Of a DNA stretch of 64,000 nt, positions 43,904 through 54,663 are shown in pieces. Position 1 is the first letter of the stretch, and each line of letters begins with the position of its first letter. Location: NCBI RefSeq assembly GCF_016902345.1, contig NZ_JACJLR010000002.1, forward strand, positions 124,001-188,000, read 5' to 3'. The notes under the pieces were generated by a model, which was given only the letters and a program-made list of their open reading frames with translations, did no database searches and was not told the DNA's origin. Origin of the DNA: Mediterraneibacter glycyrrhizinilyticus (GTDB lineage: Bacteria > Bacillota > Clostridia > Lachnospirales > Lachnospiraceae). A program made the position numbers and the translations under genes.

Positions 43904-46900
43904 AGAACGAAAAGACGTTTTTCAATGTGTTCCCCACACTGAAAGTGGAGGATGATATAAGGATTCTCTTCGGAGATGTTGAGGTAAAGAAGATCACGAC
44001 GAATTCCAGTCGTGATTTTCTTCACGTTCACATTTTCAGCCGCCACCTGATCCAGAAAAAGCAGATCTGGCAGATGGAACAGCGGATCAAGGAACAGCTT
44101 TTTGGTACCACTTCCGTGTCGGTCCAGATCAAAGAGCGGTATGAACTTTCCGGACAGTATACACCGGAAGCGCTGATGAGAGAATACAGGGAGAGTATCA
44201 TAGAGGAACTGAAGACAGTCAGTGTGCTGGCGGCAAATATGTTCTCTCAGGCTGATATTTGTTTTGAGGAGGAAGGTGTGATCCGGCTCGGACTGGCGGA
44301 CACGATTGTCTCCGAGGGGCGCAGGGAGGAGATCCTGGATCTCCTGAAAGAAATTTACGATCGCAGATTCTGTATTCCGGCGGACATTCGAATCTCATAC
44401 CTTTCTCCGAAGGGAAAGGGGACGAGAGAGTACGATGAGCAGAGGATCCAGCAGGAGATCAATGCGATCTTTGAACGTCGTGCCAGACAGCGGGGGGAAG
44501 AGGTCACGGACGGGTCGGAAAAGAAAAACGACAAGGAAAAGAAGGCATCCCAGACTTCCGGAACAGGAAAGTCAGACTCCGGCAGGAACGGCGGTTCCGG
44601 TTCGGGATCCGGACACAGAGAGAAGGGCAGGAAGGAGTTCAAAAAGAAAGACTTCTACCGTCCGGTCAAAACCGGTGATGATCCAAACCTGATCTATGGC
44701 AGGAACTTTGATGATGAACCCATCACTCTGGATCAGGTCGTGACCGAGATGGGAGAGATCACCATCCATGGAAAGATCATCAATTTTGATACCCGTGAGA
44801 TCCGGAACGAAAAAACGATCATCATGTTTGCGGTGACGGATTTTACCGATACGATCACAGTCAAGATGTTTACCAGGAATGACCAGCTTCCGGAGATTCT
44901 CGGGGAGCTTAAAAAGGGTGCCTTTGTAAAGATCAAGGGTATCACTACCATCGACAAATTCGATGGGGAACTGACGATCGGTTCGGTGACAGGGATCAAG
45001 AAGATCGGTGATTTTACAGTCTCAAGGAAAGACTTGAGTCCGGCAAAGAGAGTGGAACTTCACTGCCATACAAAGATGAGCGATATGGACGGCGTCTCAG
45101 AGGTGAAAGATATCGTAAAGCGGGCTCACGACTGGGGGCATCCCGCGATCGCGATCACGGACCACGGAGTGGCACAGGCTTTCCCGGATGCCAATCATTA
45201 TATCGAGACGCTGGATGCGGACGACCCTTTTAAGGTCATCTACGGTGTGGAAGGCTATGTGGTGGATGATCTGACAGACATCGCAGTGAATGCCGGTGAG
45301 CAGACCCTGGATGATACTTATATCGTCTTTGATATTGAGACCACCGGTTTCAGTTCGGTCAGAGACCGGATCATCGAGATCGGCGCGGTCAAAGTTGTGA
45401 ACGGAGAGATCGTGGACCGCTTCAGCACCTTTGTGAACCCGGAGCGTCCGATCCCATTTGAAATCACAAACCTGACCAGCATCACGGACGAGATGGTCAT
45501 GGGCTCTCCGCCTATCGAGGTGATCCTGCCCCAGTTCCTCGAATTTGTCGGGGATGGCGTGCTTGTGGCGCACAACGCAGGATTTGATGTGGGATTTATA
45601 GAACAGAACTGCAGAAACCAGGCGATCGAGAGAAAGTTTACATATGTTGACACTGTCGCTATGGCGAGGGTCCTGCTTCCCACACTGTCAAAATATAAAC
45701 TAAATATCGTTGCAAAGGCGCTTGGCATTTCCCTGGAGAATCACCACCGCGCCGTGGACGATGCCGGGGCTACGGCAGAGATCTTTGTAAAATTTGTGGA
45801 AATGCTCAAAGACAGGCATATCACTACCCTGAAGGAGATGAACCACTTTGGAGACCGGAACGTCAATGCAATCCGGAAGATGACAACCCACCATATCATC
45901 ATCCTTGCCAAGAATGATATTGGAAGGTTTAATCTCTATCAGCTGATCACAGAGTCCCATCTGACTTATTATGCCAGAAGACCGAGAATCCCGAAGAGTC
46001 TGCTCAATGAGTACAGGGAAGGGCTCATCATAGGAAGTGCCTGTGAGGCGGGTGAACTTTATCAGGCGATCCTGGAGAAGCGGTCCGCGGAGCAGATCGC
46101 GAGGCTGGCAGATTTCTATGATTATTACGAGATCCAGCCCATCGGGAACAACCGGTTCATGATCGAGAGCGACCGGACGCCGGATGTCACTTCGGAAGAG
46201 GATCTGAGAAACCTGAACCGGGAGATCGTAGAACTGGGAGAAAAGTTTAAAAAGCCTGTGGTGGCGACCTGTGATGTCCATTTCCTGGATCCGGAGGACG
46301 AAGTGTACCGCCGGATCATCATGGCGGGAAAAGGGTTTGACGATGCGGACACCCAGCCGCCTCTGTTCCTGCGGACCACCGAGGAGATGCTGGATGAGTT
46401 CGCCTATCTGGGATCCGCGAAAGCACGTGAGATCGTCATTGACAATCCGAACAAGATCGCCAGGATGGTGGAGAAGATCTCTCCTGTGAATCCCAACAAG
46501 TGTCCGCCGGTCATCGAGAATTCGGATCAGGAGCTCCGCGACATCTGTTACAGGAAAGCACATGAGATGTATGGGGAAGACCTGCCTGTACAGGTTTCTT
46601 CCAGACTGGAAAAAGAACTGAACTCCATTATCTCCAACGGATATGCCGTTATGTACATCATTGCTCAGAAGCTGGTGTGGAAGTCAAATGCGGACGGCTA
46701 TCTGGTTGGATCCCGAGGATCGGTCGGCTCCTCCTTTGTGGCAACTATGTCCGGGATCACAGAGGTAAATCCTCTGAGCCCCCACTATTACTGCAAGAAA
46801 TGCCACTACAGTGATTTTGAATCTGAGGAAGTACGTGCTTTTGCAGGAGGATGCGGATATGACATGCCGGACAGGAACTGTCCTGTGTGCGGGGAAAAGC

Positions 46901-48432
46901 TGGTAAAAGCCGGGTTTGATATCCCCTTCGAGACCTTCCTGGGATTCAAGGGAGACAAGGAGCCTGACATTGACCTGAACTTTTCCGGTGATTATCAGGC
47001 GAAGGCGCATAAGTATACCGAAGTCCTCTTCGGAGAGGGGCATACCTTTAAAGCAGGGACCATCGGAACCCTGGCGGACAAAACCGCTTACGGATTCGTG
47101 AAGAATTACTATGAGGAACATGAGCAGAGAAAGAGAAGATGTGAGATCGAGAGAGTCACGGTAGGATGTACCGGGATCCGAAGGAGCACCGGGCAGCACC
47201 CGGGAGGAATCGTCGTTCTTCCTCACGGACACGACATCAATGAGTTTACTCCGGTACAGCATCCGGCGAACGATATGGAATGCGGGATCATCACAACCCA
47301 TTTCGACTATCATTCCATTGACCATAACCTTCTGAAGCTGGATATCCTGGGACACGACGATCCGACCATGATCCGTACCCTGGAGGACTATATCACTTCT
47401 GACGCCATGGACAATGAGTACAATGAGGAGCATCCCTTCATCGCCACAGAGATCCCGCTCGATGACGAGCGGGTGATCGAACTGTTCCACGGCACGGAAG
47501 TTCTCGGCATAAAACCGGAAGACATCGACGGCTGTAAACTGGGATGTCTCGGCATCCCGGAGTTCGGGACCGATTTCGTTATCCAGATGGTGGAAGACAC
47601 GAAACCTCAGACACTGTCTGACCTGATCCGTATCTCCGGTCTGTCCCACGGGACCAACGTGTGGCTGGGAAATGCCCAGGAACTGGTGAAATCCGGAAAG
47701 GCGACCATCTCCACAGCGATCTGTACCCGTGACGATATCATGATCTATCTGATCAACAAAGGGGTGGAGAGTGCACTGGCGTTCACCATCATGGAGAGCG
47801 TCCGTAAGGGAAAAGGCCTGAAGCCGGAGTGGGAAGAGGCGATGAAGGCGCAGGATGTGCCGGACTGGTATATCTGGTCCTGCAAGAAGATCAGCTACAT
47901 GTTCCCGAAGGCGCACGCGGCGGCCTACGTTATGATGGCGTACCGCATCGCTTACTGCAAGATCAATTATCCGCTTGCCTACTATGCGGCATATTTCGGT
48001 ATCCGTGCGGATGCCTTCTCGTATGAGATCATGTGCCAGGGAAAGGAAAAGCTGGATTACTATATGAAAGATTATAAGAAGCGGATCGACAGCCTCAGCA
48101 AAAAAGAGCAGGACGTTATGAAGGATATGAAGATCGTCCAGGAGATGTACGCCAGAGGGTTTGAGTTCATGCCCATCGACATCTACCGTGCCAAGGCGAA
48201 GATGTTCCAGATCATAGACGGAAAGCTCATGCCCTCCCTTGCAAGTATCGAAGGGATGGGAGACAAGGCGGCAGAGGCGGTGGAAGAGGCATCGAAAGAT
48301 GGCCCGTATCTGTCTCTGGATGATTTCCGGCAGAGGACCAAGGTCAGCAAGACGGTCATCGACCTGATGGCGGATCTGGGACTGTTTGGGGATCTGCCGC
48401 AGAGCAATCAATTGTCGCTGTTTGATTTCTAA
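43891..48432 (+). CDS. polC: DNA polymerase III subunit alpha, PolC type
   Basis: 1513 residues, the replicative polymerase of low-GC Gram-positives with built-in proofreading. TTG start ([11 protein letters not shown]) 8 nt after CAGGAG, inside the end of ispG. Order: N-terminal domains (1-200); a low-complexity Lys/Ser/Gly linker (about 200-260); OB fold (about 280-375); PHP domain ([13 protein letters not shown], about 389 on) interrupted by a DEDD exonuclease ([10 protein letters not shown], about 478 on); zinc-binding cysteines ([10 protein letters not shown] and CPVCGEKL, about 968-1008); palm with [10 protein letters not shown] (about 1024); helix-hairpin-helix near the end. Complete. 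Confidence 0.97.
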   Translation: METVKNEKTFFNVFPTLKVEDDIRILFGDVEVKKITTNSSRDFLHVHIFSRHLIQKKQIWQMEQRIKEQLFGTTSVSVQIKERYELSGQYTPEALMREYRESIIEELKTVSVLAANMFSQADICFEEEGVIRLGLADTIVSEGRREEILDLLKEIYDRRFCIPADIRISYLSPKGKGTREYDEQRIQQEINAIFERRARQRGEEVTDGSEKKNDKEKKASQTSGTGKSDSGRNGGSGSGSGHREKGRKEFKKKDFYRPVKTGDDPNLIYGRNFDDEPITLDQVVTEMGEITIHGKIINFDTREIRNEKTIIMFAVTDFTDTITVKMFTRNDQLPEILGELKKGAFVKIKGITTIDKFDGELTIGSVTGIKKIGDFTVSRKDLSPAKRVELHCHTKMSDMDGVSEVKDIVKRAHDWGHPAIAITDHGVAQAFPDANHYIETLDADDPFKVIYGVEGYVVDDLTDIAVNAGEQTLDDTYIVFDIETTGFSSVRDRIIEIGAVKVVNGEIVDRFSTFVNPERPIPFEITNLTSITDEMVMGSPPIEVILPQFLEFVGDGVLVAHNAGFDVGFIEQNCRNQAIERKFTYVDTVAMARVLLPTLSKYKLNIVAKALGISLENHHRAVDDAGATAEIFVKFVEMLKDRHITTLKEMNHFGDRNVNAIRKMTTHHIIILAKNDIGRFNLYQLITESHLTYYARRPRIPKSLLNEYREGLIIGSACEAGELYQAILEKRSAEQIARLADFYDYYEIQPIGNNRFMIESDRTPDVTSEEDLRNLNREIVELGEKFKKPVVATCDVHFLDPEDEVYRRIIMAGKGFDDADTQPPLFLRTTEEMLDEFAYLGSAKAREIVIDNPNKIARMVEKISPVNPNKCPPVIENSDQELRDICYRKAHEMYGEDLPVQVSSRLEKELNSIISNGYAVMYIIAQKLVWKSNADGYLVGSRGSVGSSFVATMSGITEVNPLSPHYYCKKCHYSDFESEEVRAFAGGCGYDMPDRNCPVCGEKLVKAGFDIPFETFLGFKGDKEPDIDLNFSGDYQAKAHKYTEVLFGEGHTFKAGTIGTLADKTAYGFVKNYYEEHEQRKRRCEIERVTVGCTGIRRSTGQHPGGIVVLPHGHDINEFTPVQHPANDMECGIITTHFDYHSIDHNLLKLDILGHDDPTMIRTLEDYITSDAMDNEYNEEHPFIATEIPLDDERVIELFHGTEVLGIKPEDIDGCKLGCLGIPEFGTDFVIQMVEDTKPQTLSDLIRISGLSHGTNVWLGNAQELVKSGKATISTAICTRDDIMIYLINKGVESALAFTIMESVRKGKGLKPEWEEAMKAQDVPDWYIWSCKKISYMFPKAHAAAYVMMAYRIAYCKINYPLAYYAAYFGIRADAFSYEIMCQGKEKLDYYMKDYKKRIDSLSKKEQDVMKDMKIVQEMYARGFEFMPIDIYRAKAKMFQIIDGKLMPSLASIEGMGDKAAEAVEEASKDGPYLSLDDFRQRTKVSKTVIDLMADLGLFGDLPQSNQLSLFDF

Positions 48433-48447
48433 GCTTTTTGGGGGGGG

Positions 48448-48535
48448 AGTCCGCCGGCAGGGATGTGCTGCCTGCGGACTCACTTTCGTTCGGAAAACAA
48501 CGCAGCGGTACGTAGGCGCGCAAAGGACGCGCGCC
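48448..48535. repeat. palindromic repeat, left copy (flanks glyA)
   Basis: 88 bp made of two hairpins: AGTCCGCCGGCAG with CTGCCTGCGGACT, and GGCGCGC-n7-GCGCGCC. An inverted copy lies at 50328-50414; the last 45 bp (from CGGAAAACAACG) differ there by one base. Non-coding, in the gap between polC and the glyA promoter. Confidence 0.85.
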
Positions 48536-48574
48536 CCCCTGAAGGGGCACTGCTCCCGGATGGGAAGCTTTCTA

Positions 48575-48603
48575 TGGACGAAGAGGGTGTGCCGTGCTAT
48601 AAT
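48575..48603 (+). promoter_or_regulatory. promoter of glyA
   Basis: TGGACG, 17-nt spacer with TGC just before the -10 (extended), then TATAAT. Start near 48610, leader about 93 nt. Confidence 0.65.
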
Positions 48604-48702
48604 CTTTCTCATAGGCGGCGCATGCGGCGGGAGGACCTGTTGTTGGCTGGAGGAGATTTCTACAGATGCTGCCGGGATTATTTTATATGGAGGAGAATGA
48701 GA

Positions 48703-49938
48703 ATGTACGACTTCGATGAGATCATGACAACGGATCCGGAGATCGCAGGGGCGATCAAAGATGAGATGGAGAGGCAGAACTCCCATATTGAGCTGATCGC
48801 TTCTGAAAACTGGGTGAGCAAGGCTGTGATGGCAGCTATGGGAAGCCCGCTGACGAATAAATATGCAGAAGGATATCCGGGAAAACGTTATTACGGAGGA
48901 TGCCAGTGTGTGGATGTAGTGGAGGACCTTGCCAGAGAGAGAGCAAAGGAGCTGTTCGGGTGTGAGTATGCCAATGTACAGCCTCATTCCGGCGCACAGG
49001 CGAATATGGCGGTATTCTTTGCGATACTTCAGCCGGGAGACACGTACATGGGGATGAACCTTGACCATGGCGGACACCTGACCCACGGTTCTCCGGTCAA
49101 TATGTCCGGAAAGTACTTTAACGTTGTACCATATGGCGTCAACGATGAGGGCGTGATCGATTATGACGAGGTGCTCCGCATCGCGAAGGAGTGTAAACCG
49201 AAGATGATCGTGGCTGGTGCCAGCGCGTATGCACGCACCATTGATTTCAAGCGGTTCCGCGAGATCGCAGACGAAGTCGGTGCATATCTTATGGTAGATA
49301 TGGCTCATATCGCAGGGCTCGTGGCTGCAGGGCTTCATCCCAGTCCGATCCCCTACGCGCATGTGACCACAACAACGACCCACAAGACGCTGCGCGGACC
49401 GCGCGGAGGGCTGATCCTGTCCAGCAATGAGATGAACGAGAAGTTCAATTTCAACAAAGCAGTCTTCCCGGGAATCCAGGGCGGCCCGCTGATGCACGTG
49501 ATCGCTGCAAAGGCAGTCTGCTTTAAAGAAGCGCTCCAGCCTGAGTTCAAAGAGTATCAGCAGCAGATCGTAAAGAACGCGAAAGCGCTGTGTGAAGGAC
49601 TGAAGAAACGTGGCGTAAAGATCGTCTCCGGCGATACAGACAACCACCTGATGCTGGTCGACCTGACAGAAGCGGGAGTCAGCGGAAAAGAGCTGGAGAA
49701 ACGTCTCGACGACGCACACGTGACATGTAACAAGAACACGATCCCCAATGATCCCCGTTCTCCGTTCGTCACCAGCGGCGTGAGACTTGGAACCCCGGCG
49801 GTGACCACCCGCGGCATGAAAGAGGACGACATGGATCGGATCGCGGAGATCATTGCAATGGTGATCCAGAGCGAGGACAACGTAGAGAAAGCAAGAGCGA
49901 TGGTCGCGGAGCTGACGGAGAAGTATCCGCTCTGCTAA
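48703..49938 (+). CDS. glyA: serine hydroxymethyltransferase
   Basis: 411 residues; start at [13 protein letters not shown], 9 nt after GGAGG. PLP enzyme that makes glycine and methylene-tetrahydrofolate from serine. Motifs: [54 protein letters not shown] and the PLP lysine in [12 protein letters not shown]-terminal [14 protein letters not shown]. Length normal. Bracketed by two inverted repeats, an unusual setting for a housekeeping gene. Confidence 0.96.
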   Translation: MYDFDEIMTTDPEIAGAIKDEMERQNSHIELIASENWVSKAVMAAMGSPLTNKYAEGYPGKRYYGGCQCVDVVEDLARERAKELFGCEYANVQPHSGAQANMAVFFAILQPGDTYMGMNLDHGGHLTHGSPVNMSGKYFNVVPYGVNDEGVIDYDEVLRIAKECKPKMIVAGASAYARTIDFKRFREIADEVGAYLMVDMAHIAGLVAAGLHPSPIPYAHVTTTTTHKTLRGPRGGLILSSNEMNEKFNFNKAVFPGIQGGPLMHVIAAKAVCFKEALQPEFKEYQQQIVKNAKALCEGLKKRGVKIVSGDTDNHLMLVDLTEAGVSGKELEKRLDDAHVTCNKNTIPNDPRSPFVTSGVRLGTPAVTTRGMKEDDMDRIAEIIAMVIQSEDNVEKARAMVAELTEKYPLC

Positions 49939-50049
49939 AGCCGGAGCTGGCGGGAGGGGGAGATGCTTCTCCGGCAGGTCCGGGACCGTTCGGAAGGATG
50001 CGCCGCGTGAAGCGGGCGCGGCTCCCTGGGCGCTTCCCGCCGGGAATTG

Positions 50050-50134
50050 AAAATAGTGGGACAGGGGGGAGCTTTACTGGCAGAACGAACTACCGTATAT
50101 CCAGTAACGCTCCCCTTTGTCCCACTATTTTTTT
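50050..50134 (+). terminator. long terminator after glyA
   Basis: Perfect 14-bp stem AAAATAGTGGGACA (50050) / TGTCCCACTATTTT (50118) with inner GGGGAGC / GCTCCCC and ACTGG / CCAGT pairs, ending in a run of seven T. The stem is A/T flanked on both sides, so it works in either direction. Confidence 0.85.
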
Positions 50135-50327
50135 AATCCCTTCCGATCGGAAGGCTCCCGGGAGCAGCGCTTCCAAGCGCGCCCCTCCCACCCCTCCTCA
50201 TCCCAAATTTCCCCTTTGACTTCCCATCCCTCTTTCGGGATCTGCCGGAGAGAGCGGTCCTTCCGGGGAGGACAGCCCAGCCGGAGGGGTGTGCTGACTA
50301 AGGACCGTTAAAACAACGCCGGCACTT
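50135..50327. other. GC-rich, palindrome-rich non-coding stretch
   Basis: No convincing gene. Contains a perfect 16-bp palindrome CCTTCCGATCGGAAGG (50139-50154), a CGGTCCTT...AAGGACCG pair, and long runs of C. Together with the terminator before it and the repeat copy after it, the 594-nt gap between glyA and paaK seems made of structured non-coding elements. Confidence 0.5.
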
Positions 50328-50414
50328 GGCGCGCGTCCTTTGCGCGCCTATGTACCGCTGCGTTGTTTTCCGAGCGGGAGCGTGTCCGCAGGCAGCATGC
50401 CCCTCCGGCGGACT
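50328..50414. repeat. palindromic repeat, right copy (inverted relative to left)
   Basis: Reverse complement of the element at 48448-48535: begins GGCGCGCGTCCTTTGCGCGC and ends with CCGGCGGACT. Same two-hairpin build. Differences are grouped in the loop of the first hairpin and the spacer between the hairpins. Confidence 0.85.
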
Positions 50415-50462
50415 ATCCTCCTCCCCACCATCCACGCTCCCCGCCAAATCTTAATTTTCCAC

Positions 50463-50491
50463 TTTAATTCGCCAAAGTATTGTGTTATACT
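50463..50491 (+). promoter_or_regulatory. promoter of the aryl-acid operon
   Basis: TTTAAT, 17-nt spacer ending in TGT, TATACT (extended -10). 42 nt before the first paaK. Confidence 0.55.
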
Positions 50492-50532
50492 GATGAAAGG
50501 CTAATTTTTATAGTAGTAGGAGGAAATATGCA

Positions 50533-51843
50533 ATGATATGGGCAAAGGAAGAGACTCTGCCGAGAAGCGAGATCGAGGCGATACAGCTCACGAAGCTGAA
50601 AGATACGGTCCGGTACATTTATGACCGGGTGAAGCCTTATCGTGAGAAGATGGATGCGGCAGGGGTGAAGCCGGAGGATATCCAGACTCTTGAAGATCTG
50701 AAGAAGATGCCGTTTACATATAAATCAGATTTCAGGGATAATTATCCGGACGGGCTTTTTGCGGTAGATAAAAAGGAGATCGTCCGCTACCACGCAAGTT
50801 CCGGGACAACGGGGAAACCGACGGTTGTAGGATATACAAGGAATGACCTGGAGATGTGGCTGAACAATGTGGCCAGGCTCGCCTGTATGGGAGGAGCAAC
50901 GGCGGAGGATGTGGCTCAGATCTCATTCGGATACGGGACATTTACCGGTGCGCTGGGGCTCCACGGGGGTCTGGAGAAGATCGGGGCCTCCGTCATCCCG
51001 ATGTCATCAGGAAATACAAACAAGCAGATTATGTTCCTCCAGGACATGGGAGTGACGCTTCTGGTGGCGACACCTTCCTATGCCCTTCATCTCGGGGAAG
51101 AGGTGAGAAAGAGAGGAATCGATCCGGAGAAGGATCTGAAACTCCATATCGGGCTTTTCGGCGGCGAGGGCATGACAGAACCCATGCGCGATGAGATGCA
51201 CAAAGTCTGGGGTGAGAGTTTTATCTGTACCCAGAATTACGGGATGAGCGAATTGTGCGGTCCCGGAGTGGCAGGAGAGTGTACGGAACTGTGCGGCATG
51301 CATGTGAACGAGGACTGGTTTATCCCGGAGATTATCGATCCCGAGACAGAAGAAGTACTTCCGCCCGGAGAAAGAGGAGAACTTGTGGTCACCTGCCTTG
51401 GAAAAGAAGCACTGCCTCTGGTGAGATACCGCACAGGGGATATGACCAGACTGATGTATGAACCCTGCAGATGCGGCAGGACAACATGCAGAATGGAAAA
51501 TCTTTCCGGCCGTGCGGACGATATGCTCGTCATCCGCGGCGTGAACGTCTTCCCGACGCAGATCGAGGAAGTTCTGCTCAAGATCGATGAGATCGGTCCG
51601 CATTATGAGATCCTGGTGGAGAGAAAGAACCGCCTGGATGTCATGACGATCACCGTAGAACTGGTGGACGACAGACTGCTTGACAGCTATGCACAGCTGA
51701 GTGAACTGGAGGCAAGGATAAGGAAAGCGCTCAAGGCACAGCTTGGACTTGCCACACAGATCCGCCTTGTCGCACCGAACTCATTGAAGCGGTTTGAGGG
51801 CAAGGCAAAGAGAGTGACAGATTTACGAAAGGATGGATTATAA
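50533..51843 (+). CDS. paaK: phenylacetate--CoA ligase family protein (first copy)
   Basis: 436 residues; AGGAGGA 8 nt before ATG. AMP-forming acyl-adenylate enzyme of the PaaK branch: phosphate loop ASSGTTGKPTVVGY (about 90-103), YGTFTGALGLHGG, QNYGMSELCGPG, RYRTGDMTRL and C-terminal RGVNVFPTQIE. Cysteines in the EPCRCGRTTCR segment are common in anaerobe PaaKs. Links aryl acetates (phenyl-, hydroxyphenyl- or indoleacetate) to CoA, or acts with IorAB in their formation. Exact substrate unknown. Next gene starts 2 nt after its stop. Confidence 0.9.
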   Translation: MIWAKEETLPRSEIEAIQLTKLKDTVRYIYDRVKPYREKMDAAGVKPEDIQTLEDLKKMPFTYKSDFRDNYPDGLFAVDKKEIVRYHASSGTTGKPTVVGYTRNDLEMWLNNVARLACMGGATAEDVAQISFGYGTFTGALGLHGGLEKIGASVIPMSSGNTNKQIMFLQDMGVTLLVATPSYALHLGEEVRKRGIDPEKDLKLHIGLFGGEGMTEPMRDEMHKVWGESFICTQNYGMSELCGPGVAGECTELCGMHVNEDWFIPEIIDPETEEVLPPGERGELVVTCLGKEALPLVRYRTGDMTRLMYEPCRCGRTTCRMENLSGRADDMLVIRGVNVFPTQIEEVLLKIDEIGPHYEILVERKNRLDVMTITVELVDDRLLDSYAQLSELEARIRKALKAQLGLATQIRLVAPNSLKRFEGKAKRVTDLRKDGL

Positions 51844-51844
51844 A

Positions 51845-53590
51845 ATGGGAGAAAAAGTGATCATGCTGGGAAATGAGGCGATCGCCCGGGGAGCATATGA
51901 AGCCGGTGTGAAAGTCTCTTCCGCATACCCGGGGACACCCAGTACAGAGATAAGCGAATATCTGGTACAGTACAGAGACAACGTATACGAAGAATGGGCG
52001 CCGAACGAGAAAGTAGCAACGGAAGTGGCAGTAGGAGCAAGCCTCGCGGGAGTGCGTTCCATGGCCTGTATGAAGCACGTGGGACTTAACGTGGCTGCGG
52101 ATCCGCTGTATTCCGTATCTTACATGGGAGTGAACGGAGGACTCGTCATCGTGGTGGCGGATGATCCGGGGCTTTACAGTTCACAGAATGAGCAGGATAC
52201 GAGGATGGTCGCAAGGGCGGCTCAGATCCCGGTGATTGAGCCCTCTGACAGTGCAGAGGCGAAAGACCTTTTCAAAGAAGCGTTTGAGCTGAGTGAAAAG
52301 TATGACCGCCCGTTTATCTTCCGCACTACGACAAGGCTGGCACATTCCCAGGGGATTGTGGAATTAAAGGACCGTGTGGAGCCGGAGGATAAGCCCTATG
52401 TAAAGAATATCCAGAAGAACGTTATGATGCCCGGAAATGCAAAGGTCCGCCATGTGGAGATTGAAAAGCTGAACAACGATCTCGCTGAGGCGGCAAACAC
52501 CCTTTCCATGAACAGGATGGAGATGAATGACACAAAGATCGGAGTCATCACAAGCGGGATCCCCTACCAGTATGTAAAAGAGGCGCTTCCCGAGGCTTCC
52601 GTACTGAAACTGGGAATGGTCAATCCGCTCCCGAGAAAACTGATCGAAGAGTTCGCTTCCAAAGTAGATACGCTGTACGTGGTGGAGGAGCTGGATCCGG
52701 TGATCGAGGAGCAGGTGAAGTCCTGGGGCATCAAGGCCATTGGGAAAGAGATCCTTACAGTGCAGGGAGAATACAGCGCAAACATGCTCAGAAAAGCGAT
52801 CCTGAAACAGGAGCTGAATCTCAAAGATCCGGCAGCGGCTCCGGGAAGACCGCCGATCCTCTGCCCGGGATGTCCCCACAGAAGCGTGTTCTACGTACTC
52901 AATAAGCTGAAGATGCACGCGGCAGGAGACATCGGATGTTATACTCTTGGCGCGGTGGCACCCTTAAGCGTTATTGATACCACCATGTGCATGGGATCGA
53001 GTATTTCAACTCTCCACGGGATGGAGAAGGCAAAAGGAAAAGAATACATAAAAGACTGGGTGGCTGTGATCGGAGATTCTACGTTTATGCACACCGGTGT
53101 CAATTCTCTGATGAACATGGTATACAATAAGGCGACGGGGACTGTGATCATCCTGGATAACTCCACGACAGGAATGACCGGACATCAGGACCACGCTGCG
53201 ACAGGAAAGACACTCCAGGGAGATCCGACCTACGCGATCAGCATTCCGGGGATCTGCCGCGCTATGGGAATAGAAAATGTATATGAGATCAATGCGTTTG
53301 ATATCGCGCTGCTGGAAAAGACGATAAAAGAAGAGGCGGCGAAGGATGAGATCTCCGTGATCATCACAAAGACTCCCTGCGTGCTCCTCGACAAGAGAAA
53401 GAAACCGCTCTACACCGCCCATGCAGACAAGTGTAAGAAATGCGGTATGTGCATGAAGCCGGGATGTCCTGCGATGACGAGAAATGCGGACGGTACGATC
53501 CGCATTGACGACACCATGTGCACCGGCTGCGGACTGTGTGAGACACTCTGTAAATTTGACGCGATAGAACTTGTAAAGGCGGGTGAGTAA
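51845..53590 (+). CDS. iorA: indolepyruvate ferredoxin oxidoreductase, alpha subunit
   Basis: About 581 residues (MGEKVIMLGNEAIARGAYEAG). Thiamine-diphosphate enzyme that oxidatively decarboxylates aryl-pyruvates to aryl-acetyl-CoA and reduces ferredoxin. N-terminal pyrimidine-binding domain (SSAYPGTPSTEISE), C-terminal thiamine-binding domain (LCPGCPHR, GDIGCYTLG, GDSTFMHTG, LDNSTTGMTGHQ) and two [4Fe-4S] motifs at the end (CKKCGMCMKPGCP and CTGCGLCETLC). Complete for the family. Works with IorB encoded 3 nt downstream. Confidence 0.94.
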   Translation: MGEKVIMLGNEAIARGAYEAGVKVSSAYPGTPSTEISEYLVQYRDNVYEEWAPNEKVATEVAVGASLAGVRSMACMKHVGLNVAADPLYSVSYMGVNGGLVIVVADDPGLYSSQNEQDTRMVARAAQIPVIEPSDSAEAKDLFKEAFELSEKYDRPFIFRTTTRLAHSQGIVELKDRVEPEDKPYVKNIQKNVMMPGNAKVRHVEIEKLNNDLAEAANTLSMNRMEMNDTKIGVITSGIPYQYVKEALPEASVLKLGMVNPLPRKLIEEFASKVDTLYVVEELDPVIEEQVKSWGIKAIGKEILTVQGEYSANMLRKAILKQELNLKDPAAAPGRPPILCPGCPHRSVFYVLNKLKMHAAGDIGCYTLGAVAPLSVIDTTMCMGSSISTLHGMEKAKGKEYIKDWVAVIGDSTFMHTGVNSLMNMVYNKATGTVIILDNSTTGMTGHQDHAATGKTLQGDPTYAISIPGICRAMGIENVYEINAFDIALLEKTIKEEAAKDEISVIITKTPCVLLDKRKKPLYTAHADKCKKCGMCMKPGCPAMTRNADGTIRIDDTMCTGCGLCETLCKFDAIELVKAGE

Positions 53591-53593
53591 AAG

Positions 53594-54178
53594 ATGGCAG
53601 TGAAAAATATTATGATCGTCGGCGTGGGAGGACAGGGCACCCTGCTCACCAGCCGCGTTCTCGGAGGACTGACGATAGCGGGAGGCTATGATGTAAAACT
53701 TTCCGAGGTGCACGGGATGGCCCAGAGAGGCGGCAGCGTTGTCACATTTGTCCGTTACGGGGATAAGGTTGCGGAGCCCATCGTGGAGGAAGGACAGGCA
53801 GATGTGATCATTGCGTTTGAGCGCCTGGAAGCTCTGAGGTACGCCCATTTCCTTAAGAAAGACGGCGTCCTCATCGTGAATGACTGGCGCATCGACCCCA
53901 TGCCTGTGGTGATCGGAAGCGCACAGTATCCGGAACACATCCTGGAAGATCTGGAAAAGCAGTATAAAGTCTATCGGGTGGATGCTACGGAGGAGTCAAA
54001 GAAACTTGGAAACCCGAAAGTATTTAATCTGATCGTGCTGGGAGTTGCCGCTCAGCATATGGATTTTACAAAAGAGCAGTGGTATGGAGTTATCGAGAAG
54101 ACCGTACCGCCCAAGACGATTGAGATCAATAAAAAAGCCTTTGATGTGGGATACAGTCTCAGTCAGGATGAAAGATAA
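53594..54178 (+). CDS. iorB: indolepyruvate ferredoxin oxidoreductase, beta subunit
   Basis: 194 residues, the gamma-type domain of 2-oxoacid:ferredoxin oxidoreductases. GVGGQGTLLTSRVLGG near the N-terminus is the family motif, and EVHGMAQRGGSVVTFVRYG follows. Partner of IorA; together they make reduced ferredoxin from aromatic amino-acid breakdown, a low-potential donor that could connect to the HdrA system or to hydrogenases elsewhere. Confidence 0.93.
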   Translation: MAVKNIMIVGVGGQGTLLTSRVLGGLTIAGGYDVKLSEVHGMAQRGGSVVTFVRYGDKVAEPIVEEGQADVIIAFERLEALRYAHFLKKDGVLIVNDWRIDPMPVVIGSAQYPEHILEDLEKQYKVYRVDATEESKKLGNPKVFNLIVLGVAAQHMDFTKEQWYGVIEKTVPPKTIEINKKAFDVGYSLSQDER

Positions 54179-54200
54179 AAAGAAACAAGGAGGTGCGACA

Positions 54201-54620
54201 GTGATCAGGCAGATATCAGTTTTTGTTGAAAATGAGCCGGGAAGCATGATGCGCGTCACATCCGCACTTACGGAAGCGCATATCAATATCCGTGCGATCT
54301 CTACATTTGACACCCCCGAATTCGGGATCATGCGCCTTGTGGTGGACGAGCCGGATCAGGCGAAAGAAAGCCTGACATCGCGAGGATTCGTCACCAGGAT
54401 AGGCGACGTGATCGGCGTGGAACTGGAGGATAAGAAGGGCAACTTAAACCAGATGCTCAAGATCCTTGCAGACGGGGAAATCAATGTAAATTATATTTAT
54501 TCCTTTGTGATCCGGGAAGGAAAAGCGCCCGTGATGATCTTCCATACAGATGATTTTGAGAAGGCAGAGCGGGTTTTAAGAGATGCAGATGTGAAACTGA
54601 TCGAAGAGACAGAGTTATAG
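54201..54620 (+). CDS. tandem ACT-domain protein (first copy)
   Basis: 139 residues; GTG start 7 nt after AGGAGG. Two ACT domains in tandem: IRQISVFVENEPGSMMRVTS (about 1-65) and IGVELEDKKGNLNQMLKILA (about 72-139). ACT domains bind amino acids; proteins of this size accompany paaK-ior clusters in anaerobes and may sense aromatic amino acids. No catalytic domain. Between iorB and the second paaK. Confidence 0.85.
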   Translation: MIRQISVFVENEPGSMMRVTSALTEAHINIRAISTFDTPEFGIMRLVVDEPDQAKESLTSRGFVTRIGDVIGVELEDKKGNLNQMLKILADGEINVNYIYSFVIREGKAPVMIFHTDDFEKAERVLRDADVKLIEETEL

Positions 54621-54663
54621 TTTAGGATCAAGAAAAGAATCACTCAGAAGGAGAAGAAAAGAG

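Noticed and set aside
46684-49719. 1011-codon open frame on the minus strand
   Set aside because: Lies opposite polC and glyA, whose products match known families along their full length; no domain is recognisable in the antisense translation and it has no plausible ribosome site.
48448-50414. glyA segment as an insertion sequence
   Set aside because: Inverted ends are present, but no transposase gene lies between them and no clear target-site duplication can be seen.
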